A stretch of DNA of 41,414 nt from an uncultured Methanobrevibacter sp. (GTDB lineage Archaea > Methanobacteriota > Methanobacteria > Methanobacteriales > Methanobacteriaceae). The stretch is taken from NCBI GenBank assembly GCA_902785855.1, contig CADAAJ010000009.1:1-41414 (forward strand), written 5' to 3'. The position numbers and the translations under genes are program-made. The notes below the pieces were generated by a model. It did no database searches. It had not been told where the DNA came from and saw only the letters and a list, made by a program, of their open reading frames with translations. This document shows, piece by piece, positions 34,974-41,414 of the stretch; position 1 is the first letter of the stretch, and each line of letters starts with the position of its first letter.

Positions 34974-35714
34974 ATGTCATTTAAAAAAGATGAAATGTTA
35001 ATAATGCCTGCAGTTGATATAAAAAACGGCAAATGTGTTCAACTTGTCCAAGGAGAACCTGGAAGTGAAATGGTTGAAATTGATAACCCTGAAAAAGTTG
35101 CACTTCGTTGGCAAGATTTAGGAGCTAAAAACATCCATGTTATTGACCTTGATGGAACAATAAATGGTGTTGCTAGTTTCGATATTATTAAAAAAATATT
35201 AAAAGAAGTTTCTGTTCCAATACAACTTGGTGGTGGAATAAGAAGTGTTGAATATGCACATCAATTACTTGATTTAGATATTGAAAGATTAATAATTGGA
35301 ACTATGGGAATTAAAAACCCAGAAACTCTCACACAACTTTCTGAGGAATATGGTTCAGACAGAATTATGATTTCACTTGACAGTAAAGACAATAAAGTAG
35401 TAATTAAAGGATGGCAAGAAAAAATTGATAAAAGTCCAGAAGAACTTTCAAAAGAATTCAAAGAGCATGGTGCAGGCAGTATATTATTTACAAATGTAGA
35501 TGTTGAAGGACTTTTAGGTGGATTTTACACAGAACCTGTTGAAAAACTAAAAAAATCAGTTGATTTACCTATTGTTTATTCAGGAGGAATAACTACAATA
35601 GAAGATATTAAAAAATTGAATAACAGTGGTGTGGAAGGAATTGTTATTGGTTCTGCACTTTATAAACATAAAATTGATTTAACTGAAGCTTTGAAATATC
35701 AAAAGAGGCAATAA
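34974..35714 (+). CDS. hisA: HisA, phosphoribosyl-formimino-aminoimidazole carboxamide ribotide isomerase
   Basis: A 246-residue TIM barrel for the fourth step of histidine synthesis. The catalytic aspartates are in MPAVDIKNGKCVQL and in the second half (FTNVDVEGLLGG), with both phosphate sites (QLGGGIRS and YSGGITTIED...VIGSALY). HisA and not HisF is indicated by VQLVQGEPG after the first strand. A TATA-like run (about 34940-34965) stands upstream. It is first in a plus-strand cluster with ribL, which starts one base after its stop. Confidence 0.93.
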   Translation: MSFKKDEMLIMPAVDIKNGKCVQLVQGEPGSEMVEIDNPEKVALRWQDLGAKNIHVIDLDGTINGVASFDIIKKILKEVSVPIQLGGGIRSVEYAHQLLDLDIERLIIGTMGIKNPETLTQLSEEYGSDRIMISLDSKDNKVVIKGWQEKIDKSPEELSKEFKEHGAGSILFTNVDVEGLLGGFYTEPVEKLKKSVDLPIVYSGGITTIEDIKKLNNSGVEGIVIGSALYKHKIDLTEALKYQKRQ

Positions 35715-35715
35715 A

Positions 35716-36174
35716 ATGAAAGTAATGGCAACCGGAACATTTGATATACTTCATCCAGGACATGGAATTTATTTAGAAGAATCTAAAAAATTGGGTGGAG
35801 AAGATAGCGAACTTTATGTTGTCGTAGCACGTGATGTAACTGTAAAAAAAAGAAAAAGAGTACCAATAGTTGGCGAACAACAAAGATTGGAATTAGTTAA
35901 AATGTTAAAACCGGTAACTGATGCATATCTTGGAGATGCAAATGGAGATGTTTTTAAAATCGTTCATGAAATTAATCCCGATATAATTACCGTAGGTGCT
36001 GATCAAAATCATGATATTGACAAACTACAACAGGCAATCGACAAACAAGGTCTAAAAGCAAAAGCTATAAAACTTGACAAATACAGAGATTGCGAATTAG
36101 ACAGTAGCTGCAAGATTATTAAAAAAATTCAAAAAACAAATTTTGAAGGTAAAATTTTAGATAACTGTGAATAA
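35716..36174 (+). CDS. ribL: Archaeal FAD synthase RibL (cytidylyltransferase fold)
   Basis: A 152-residue nucleotidyltransferase. The GTFDILHPGH motif near the N-terminus carries the HxGH AMP-transfer site, followed by YVVVARDVTVKKRKR, a VPIVGEQQRLELV loop and ITVGADQNHD. It matches the archaeal FAD synthase RibL (MJ1179), which adenylates FMN; two cysteines near the C-terminus (CELDSSC) agree with RibL, which needs reduced cysteines. Glycerol-3-phosphate cytidylyltransferase is the closest alternative but lacks the tail. It is one base behind hisA and 14 bases ahead of argC. Confidence 0.88.
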   Translation: MKVMATGTFDILHPGHGIYLEESKKLGGEDSELYVVVARDVTVKKRKRVPIVGEQQRLELVKMLKPVTDAYLGDANGDVFKIVHEINPDIITVGADQNHDIDKLQQAIDKQGLKAKAIKLDKYRDCELDSSCKIIKKIQKTNFEGKILDNCE

Positions 36175-36188
36175 TAGGAGGACATTGA

Positions 36189-37211
36189 ATGTTTAAAGTA
36201 GCAATAATAGGAGCAAGTGGATATACTGGTGGAGAACTTTTAAGAATGTTATTAAACCATCCAGAAGTAGAAATTACAGATATTACTTCCAGACAGTATG
36301 ATGGTACCCCAGCACATAAAATTCATCCACACATAAGAGATTCAGGACTCGTATTTTCAAATAAAAGTCCAGAGGAATTAGATGCAGATGTTGTATTTAC
36401 TGCAACACCACACGGTGCATCAATGAAAATTGTTCCTGAAATTTTAGATACAGGTGCAAAAGTAGTTGATTTAAGTGGAGATTACAGATACCGTGATACA
36501 GCAGTTTATGAAAAATGGTATGGAATGGAACACACCGATTCAAAAAATAAAGGAGCATTTGGACTTCCGGAATTATATAGAGATGAAATTAAAAAAGCAA
36601 AACTTGTTGCAAACCCAGGTTGTTTTCCAACTGGAGCAATATTATCTTCATACCCATTAGTTAAAAATGGATTAGTAGACAGAATCATAATTGATTCAAA
36701 AAGTGGAGTTAGTGGAGCCGGTGTTAATGCAACATCAACTACACATTACCCCAACATTGCAGATAATATAAATCCGTACAAAATATCTTCCCATAGACAC
36801 ATGTCTGAAATTCAACAGGAATTACATGGATTTGATGATGTTAAAGTATCATTTACTCCACATTTAGTTCCAGTAAACAGAGGCATACAAACAACAAGCC
36901 ATAGCTTTTTAAATGATGAAAATATAGATATTACACCAGATGAAATAAGAAAATTATATAAAAAAGAATATGGAAATGAATATTTCATTAAACTTATGGA
37001 CGAAGGAGAAATACCTCATTTAAGTTCAGTTAGAGGGTCAAACTTTGTACACATAGGCGGATTTGAAATTGATGAAACAAAAAGACTTATAATGTTATCA
37101 GCTATTGATAATCTTGTAAAAGGAGCATCTGGCCAAGCTATTCAAAATATGAATATCATACTTGGAATTGATGAACATGTCGGATTAACACATTATGGTC
37201 TTCACCCTTAA
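36189..37211 (+). CDS. argC: ArgC, N-acetyl-gamma-glutamyl-phosphate reductase
   Basis: A 340-residue NADPH enzyme of arginine synthesis. The Rossmann loop is [14 protein letters not shown], the catalytic cysteine is in NPGCFPTGA, and the substrate region [12 protein letters not shown] includes the usual histidine. The C-terminal [18 protein letters not shown] is diagnostic. A LysY-type lysine pathway enzyme is possible, as some archaea share the gene. A strong AATAGGAGGAC Shine-Dalgarno site precedes ATG 36189. It stands third in the hisA cluster. Confidence 0.94.
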   Translation: MFKVAIIGASGYTGGELLRMLLNHPEVEITDITSRQYDGTPAHKIHPHIRDSGLVFSNKSPEELDADVVFTATPHGASMKIVPEILDTGAKVVDLSGDYRYRDTAVYEKWYGMEHTDSKNKGAFGLPELYRDEIKKAKLVANPGCFPTGAILSSYPLVKNGLVDRIIIDSKSGVSGAGVNATSTTHYPNIADNINPYKISSHRHMSEIQQELHGFDDVKVSFTPHLVPVNRGIQTTSHSFLNDENIDITPDEIRKLYKKEYGNEYFIKLMDEGEIPHLSSVRGSNFVHIGGFEIDETKRLIMLSAIDNLVKGASGQAIQNMNIILGIDEHVGLTHYGLHP

Positions 37212-37220
37212 GGAGATACT

Positions 37221-37709
37221 ATGTCAAGATTAATAATTTATTATTCACAAAAAGGAACAACTGATTTAGTGGCAAAAACTTTAGCTAAACATTTAAATGC
37301 AGATTTAGTTAGAATAAGTGATTTGAAAAATAGAGATGGTTTAAAAAATAAAGTGTTTGGTTCAATTAATGCATTTAGAGAAGCAAAAACAGACATTGTG
37401 CCCCAAAAAGTCGATATAAGCAATTATGATACCATTTACTTTGGAAGCCCAACATGGTCTGGAAAACCTACTCCCGCTATATTAACCATAATTGACAGAT
37501 GTTCATTAGCTGGAAAAGATGTAATCCTATTTGCAACAATGAACACCAATAGAGCAGATACAAATATTAACAGATTAGAAGAAAAAGTGAAAATGCGTGG
37601 AGCAAGGGTAATTGAAACATTTGCAATTTCCACCAAAAATAAAAGTCCAGAACAACTGATTAATGACACTGAAGCCATAATAAAAATTAAAGATTTAACA
37701 ATGTATTAA
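37221..37709 (+). CDS. Flavodoxin-like protein
   Basis: A 162-residue FMN-binding protein. The phosphate loop YYSQKGTTDLVAKTLAKHL (Y/S-x-x-G-T/N-T) is at residues 6-24, and YFGSPTWSGKPTPAI forms the second isoalloxazine loop. It may serve as an electron carrier or as an NAD(P)H-type flavodoxin for an oxidoreductase. AAGGAGA precedes the ATG. It is 9 bases behind argC. Confidence 0.85.
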   Translation: MSRLIIYYSQKGTTDLVAKTLAKHLNADLVRISDLKNRDGLKNKVFGSINAFREAKTDIVPQKVDISNYDTIYFGSPTWSGKPTPAILTIIDRCSLAGKDVILFATMNTNRADTNINRLEEKVKMRGARVIETFAISTKNKSPEQLINDTEAIIKIKDLTMY

Positions 37710-37721
37710 AGGTGAATAACA

Positions 37722-38201
37722 GTGACTGAAAATGATAAATCAGAATTAAAAATAAAAGCTATTGAAAATGGTACTGTAATTGACCACATTACTGCAAATA
37801 AAGCATTATACATTCTTAAAATTTTAGGTTTACCTGATGGTGAAACAAAAAATGTCACAATAGCTATGAATATTTCATCCAATGAAATTGGAAGAAAGGA
37901 CATTTTAAAAATTGAAAATAGAGAGTTAGATGCAGAAGAACTTAATCAAGTAGCATTAATATCTCCAAAAGCAACAATTAACATCATTAGAAACTATGAA
38001 CCTATAAAAAAATATAAAGTAGGATTACCTTCACAGATAAAATCCATTCTTAAATGTACAAACTCAAAATGCATAACAAATTATGAAAACGAACCAATAA
38101 CACCCATATTTCATGTTGTGCAATCTTATCCACCTATTGTTAGATGCCATTACTGTGAAAAATTAATCAGAACAGAAGATATCGAAAAACAATTCGAATA
38201 A
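37722..38201 (+). CDS. pyrI: Aspartate carbamoyltransferase regulatory chain (PyrI)
   Basis: A 159-residue regulatory chain. An N-terminal allosteric nucleotide domain begins [18 protein letters not shown], followed by [13 protein letters not shown]. The C-terminal zinc domain carries four cysteines, C-x4-C and C-x2-[11 protein letters not shown] and VRCHYCEK. It confers CTP inhibition on PyrB, which is not in this window. It starts with GTG at 37722, with AGGTGA 7 bases upstream. It ends the hisA-ribL-argC-flavodoxin-pyrI cluster. Confidence 0.95.
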   Translation: MTENDKSELKIKAIENGTVIDHITANKALYILKILGLPDGETKNVTIAMNISSNEIGRKDILKIENRELDAEELNQVALISPKATINIIRNYEPIKKYKVGLPSQIKSILKCTNSKCITNYENEPITPIFHVVQSYPPIVRCHYCEKLIRTEDIEKQFE

Positions 38202-38205
38202 TCTT

Positions 38206-39411
38206 CTATTTATTTTTTAAATAATCTGATAATCTTTTAGATAAAGCCAGTATTGTCAATATTGGTGGTTTACCAGGAGATATTGGAAGTACACTTGCAT
38301 CACAAACATACAAATTTGAAATTTCTGTTTCCAAATTACTGTCCACAACTTCACCTATTTTTGCACTACCACCAGGATGAGCTCCTCTATAAACAGTTGA
38401 GCCAATAGTTTTAGGGTCAACTCCAGCTTTTTCTAATATAAATCCTGCTGTTGCAGCACCTTCTGCTAAATATCTTATATCCTGAATAGTATTTGTTTTA
38501 AATACATCACCATTATCATCAATGTATCCTTTTGAATCATCAGGTGTTTTAACCATAATACTTAAGATATCTTTATCTTCAACATCATCATAAGGAATAT
38601 TAGCCCCAATAAATGATGAAAAATGAGGAGATAAAACAAAATTTTCACCAATAACCAAACCAGCCATTTGAACTTCTGTATTAAAATTAATATCTTTTAG
38701 ATATCCTCCAACGGTTACAAACGGATCAAAGAATATTTCACGTCCTGCATCAATACCTGATTTTCTCAATATTAATGCTGATGAAATTGCTCCTGCAGCC
38801 AATATTACAGTATCAGCATAGATTTCAACATCATCACCATCTTTATGATATTTGACTCCTTTAATTATATTATTTTCAGTGATTAAATCATATACATCAG
38901 CTTCAGTTATTAATTTTGCACCCACCTCCACAGCTTCATCAATTAAATCTTTTCCACTGAATTTTGCATCAACAGGACATCCGAATGCACATTTTCCACA
39001 CTGAATACAATCTTCTTCTCTGATTGCTTTAGGCATTTTCAAAGTTTTGAGTCCCAATTTATGACCTGCATCTAGAAATGCCTGTGTACCAGATCCAATA
39101 TGAGAATCATCAAGTCCATGAACTTCAACAAGCTTTTCTACATATTCATAATCTTTAGATAAATCAATACCAAATTCCAACAACTCTTCATCAAGAGCTC
39201 TTACCATATTACCCATAGATACAATAGTAGAACCACCAATACAAGTTGTTGTTAATAAATCAACTGAATCATTATATTTATCATAATAATTAAAAGCATC
39301 TTTTGAGTGTATATATGGTCCTTTTTCTAAGATTGTAACAGGTAAATTATTTTTTGCAAGTTCTCTTGCAATAACTGCACCGCCAGCACCAGTACCAACA
39401 ATAATAAACAT
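38206..39411 (-). CDS. GMC-type FAD oxidoreductase with an embedded [4Fe-4S] motif
   Basis: A 401-residue flavoprotein. The FAD loop is VGTGAGGAVIARELA and VTILEKG (1-31), and the substrate half has DTVILAAGAISSALILRKSG and an HPGGSAKIGEVVDSN...CDASVLPISPGKPP end, as in glucose-methanol-choline oxidoreductases. Unusually, C135-C138-C141-C145 (DCIQCGKCAFGCPV) form a ferredoxin-type motif between the FAD domain and the body. The electron acceptor is therefore likely a ferredoxin or another redox protein and not oxygen. The substrate is unknown; related archaeal enzymes act on polyprenyl or sugar substrates in some cases, but that is not shown here. A GGTGAT Shine-Dalgarno site precedes the ATG. 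Confidence 0.82.
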   Translation of the reverse strand: MFIIVGTGAGGAVIARELAKNNLPVTILEKGPYIHSKDAFNYYDKYNDSVDLLTTTCIGGSTIVSMGNMVRALDEELLEFGIDLSKDYEYVEKLVEVHGLDDSHIGSGTQAFLDAGHKLGLKTLKMPKAIREEDCIQCGKCAFGCPVDAKFSGKDLIDEAVEVGAKLITEADVYDLITENNIIKGVKYHKDGDDVEIYADTVILAAGAISSALILRKSGIDAGREIFFDPFVTVGGYLKDINFNTEVQMAGLVIGENFVLSPHFSSFIGANIPYDDVEDKDILSIMVKTPDDSKGYIDDNGDVFKTNTIQDIRYLAEGAATAGFILEKAGVDPKTIGSTVYRGAHPGGSAKIGEVVDSNLETEISNLYVCDASVLPISPGKPPILTILALSKRLSDYLKNK

Positions 39412-39551
39412 TCAATCACCAATTTAAAAATTTACATTAATAATATAATACATATCAATATATAACTTTATTATTATTTGCTGTTAAAAACAAATTTTAT
39501 TTAATACTAATAATATAACTAATATTGTATAAATCTTTTTAAAGTGATAAC

Positions 39552-40922
39552 ATGGAAGAATACATAAATTTATTTGAAAATATTATTGCAAAAACAAGCC
39601 CCCAAGTTGATTATATGGATATTCGATGCGGAATAGGCAATAATACTTCCATATTAATGAAAGATGGAAATCTAGATGAAATAAACACTGGAATGAGTTT
39701 AGGGACAAGAATTAGAGTCTTAAATAATGGAGCTTGGGGTTTTGCATATACAACAGATTTATCTAAAATAGATGAAACAACTGAAACTGCTTTAAAATTA
39801 TCAAAATCACTTAAAGGAGATGTAAGTTTATCTGAAAATGATATTATTAAAGATAAAGTTGAAGTTGAAGTTAAAATACCATTCAAAGATATATCTGTTG
39901 AAGAAAAAACAAACATTATGAAAGAGGCAAATGACTCTGCAAATATTGATAAAGTAAACAGTACTACTGTCAGTTATTCAGATAGTGAAGTTAAAGAATT
40001 ATTTATGAATAATGAAGGTAGTGAAATTCAGGTAAAAACCAGCAGAGTTAGAATGGCACTTAATGCATCTGCAACAGATGGCAATTTAATTCAATTTGGA
40101 CATGGCAGCTTAGGTGGAGTAAAAGGTTTTGAACTAATAGCCAACAGAGATATTGAAGAATTTGGAAGAAAAATTGGTGAAAAAGCTGTTAGATTGCTTG
40201 ATGCAAAACCTGCACCTTCAGGAAAATTCCCAGTTATAGCAGATCAAGAATTAACCGGAGTTTTAGTACATGAAGCTTTAGGCCATGCAGTTGAAGGAGA
40301 TTTAATTTTACAAAATGATTCCATTTTAAAAGATAAACTTGGAGAAACAATTGCTTCAGATATTGTAAATATCTTTGATGATGCAAGTTTAAAAGAAGGA
40401 TTTGGATACTACCCTTATGATGTGGAAGGTGTAAAAACCAAACCAAATCAATTAATCAAAGATGGAAAATTGGTTTCACTTTTAAATTCCAGATCAACAG
40501 CATCAAAATTAAATATGAAATCCTCAGGAAATGCAAGATCTTTAATTGCAGATCAACCTATTGTAAGAATGAGCAATACATACATGCAACCAGGAGACAA
40601 TAGTTTTGAAGAATTATTTGAAGATATTGATAATGGAATTTATCTTAAAGGTTCAAGAGGAGGACAAGTAGATACCGGAAAAGGTGTCTTCCAATTTAAT
40701 GCAGCTGAAGGATATCTAATCGAACATGGTGAAATTACAACACCTTTAAGAGACGTGTCACTTTCCGGAAATATCCTAGAAACATTGAAAAATGTTGATG
40801 CTATTGGAAATGACTTGAAATTAGGTCCAGGATTCTGCGGAAAAGATGGTCAGATTGCCCCAGTAAGCGACGGCGGACCACATACAAGAATATTAAATGC
40901 ATTAGTAGGAGGAATGGGTTAA
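39552..40922 (+). CDS. tldD: TldD-family metalloprotease
   Basis: A 456-residue member of the TldD/PmbA group. The zinc motif is HEALGHAVEGD (H240 and H245, with E241), in the form HExxxH. Other family marks are the N-terminal VDYMDIRCG...TSILMKDGNLDEI and the C-terminal GFCGKDGQIAPVSDGGPHT. TldD with PmbA/TldE degrades unfolded or small proteins and matures some peptides; its partner is not in this window. A TATA-like TTGTATAAAT and GTGAT precede the ATG. It is followed directly by the AMMECR1 gene with no gap. Confidence 0.92.
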   Translation: MEEYINLFENIIAKTSPQVDYMDIRCGIGNNTSILMKDGNLDEINTGMSLGTRIRVLNNGAWGFAYTTDLSKIDETTETALKLSKSLKGDVSLSENDIIKDKVEVEVKIPFKDISVEEKTNIMKEANDSANIDKVNSTTVSYSDSEVKELFMNNEGSEIQVKTSRVRMALNASATDGNLIQFGHGSLGGVKGFELIANRDIEEFGRKIGEKAVRLLDAKPAPSGKFPVIADQELTGVLVHEALGHAVEGDLILQNDSILKDKLGETIASDIVNIFDDASLKEGFGYYPYDVEGVKTKPNQLIKDGKLVSLLNSRSTASKLNMKSSGNARSLIADQPIVRMSNTYMQPGDNSFEELFEDIDNGIYLKGSRGGQVDTGKGVFQFNAAEGYLIEHGEITTPLRDVSLSGNILETLKNVDAIGNDLKLGPGFCGKDGQIAPVSDGGPHTRILNALVGGMG

Positions 40923-41414
40923 ATGATAAGTGATAGAGCAGGAAATTATTTAGTAAAAATAGCAAAAGAATCAATAAAACATTATTTAGAAACTGGAGAA
41001 AAATTAGAAAAACCTGAAGACTATCCAATTGAATTAGATGAGAAATTAGGAGTATTTGTAACATTAAATAAAAATGATGATTTAAGAGGATGTATTGGAT
41101 ATGCAGAACCTATTGAAACTGCAATTGATGCAACTATGACTGTAGCTATTTCAGCTGCATTTAATGATCCGAGATTTCCGCAGGTAAGTCCTGATGAATT
41201 TGAAGAACTTGACTTTGAAGTTACAGTTTTAACTAAACCTGAAATGATAGTCGTTGCTCATCCAGACCAGTATTTTGATGAAATTGAAATTGGAAGAGAT
41301 GGATTAATAATACAGAAAGGATATTCAAGAGGATTACTCCTCCCACAAGTTGCAGTTGAAAATTTATTTACAATTGAAGATTTTTTAGAACACACATGTA
41401 TGAAAGCAGGAATT
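40923..41414 (+). CDS. AMMECR1-domain protein, partial at right edge
   Basis: 164 codons are visible from ATG 40923 to the edge; the family is about 200 residues, so the C-terminus is missing. The AMMECR1 core LRGCIGYAEP is at residues 55-64, followed by AISAAFNDPRFPQVSPDEF and FEVTVLTKPE. The function of this universally conserved family is unsettled. Its start directly follows the tldD stop, and GGAGG lies 9 bases upstream inside tldD, so the two are translationally linked. Confidence 0.93.
   Translation, partial: MISDRAGNYLVKIAKESIKHYLETGEKLEKPEDYPIELDEKLGVFVTLNKNDDLRGCIGYAEPIETAIDATMTVAISAAFNDPRFPQVSPDEFEELDFEVTVLTKPEMIVVAHPDQYFDEIEIGRDGLIIQKGYSRGLLLPQVAVENLFTIEDFLEHTCMKAGI

Noticed and set aside
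40234-41064. Minus-strand Leu-rich open frames over tldD and AMMECR1
   Set aside because: They are shadows of conserved plus-strand genes and have low-complexity translations.

Overview
The window is a densely packed, very AT-rich archaeal chromosome segment. It almost certainly comes from a methanogen of the order Methanobacteriales, most like Methanobrevibacter. The evidence is a HMf-type histone, two methanofuran biosynthesis genes (mfnD, mfnF), a homoaconitase small subunit for coenzyme B, archaeal lipid genes (tes, carS), an archaeal FAD synthase (ribL), archaeal Elp3 and a MiaB-like tRNA methylthiotransferase. TATA boxes and GGTGAT-type Shine-Dalgarno sites are also seen. Both edges cut genes: cbiD on the left and an AMMECR1-domain protein on the right.

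Region 1 (1-18000) is mostly housekeeping. It holds cbiD with a thioredoxin-like gene, a Hel308-like helicase, a PRC-barrel/DUF2098 pair, elp3, a DeoC-like aldolase with altered active-site residues, a SulP anion transporter, tRNA-Phe with a truncated tRNA-Pro-like element in front of it, a histone, the methylthiotransferase, a zinc-finger protein, hacB, the divergent lipid pair tes/carS, a wecB-mfnD-mfnF operon and truA.

Region 2 (18000-32100) is the most distinctive part. It contains two paralogous copies of a five-component nickel/peptide-type ABC importer (binding protein, two permeases, two ATPases). Copy 2 is one clean five-gene operon. Copy 1 is split: binding protein and permeases lie on the minus strand with a GNAT gene behind them, and the ATPases lie 1.7 kb away on the plus strand. 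Between and around them sit a second GNAT paralogue, a QueG-like iron-sulfur protein and a MATE exporter. Three intergenic regions carry a pair of 9-bp palindromes (AGTAWTACT, one copy with one mismatch) whose two copies are always exactly 32 bp apart. This suggests one regulator controls both transporters and a GNAT gene. I read this as a co-regulated uptake system, perhaps for a metal or metal chelate; the substrate is not proven by the sequence.

Region 3 (32100-41414) starts with a zinc/cadmium-type P-type ATPase and its ArsR/SmtB repressor. The ATPase has an unusual N-terminus with a Cys or His at every fifth residue. A plus-strand cluster hisA-ribL-argC-flavodoxin-pyrI follows, then a GMC-type flavoprotein with an embedded [4Fe-4S] motif on the minus strand, and finally tldD and the AMMECR1 gene on the plus strand.

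Annotated starts often need correction: several genes use TTG or GTG, and comparison of the two transporter copies suggests one permease may start at ATT. Three of six convergent gene pairs share a single TTAA as overlapping stop codons.
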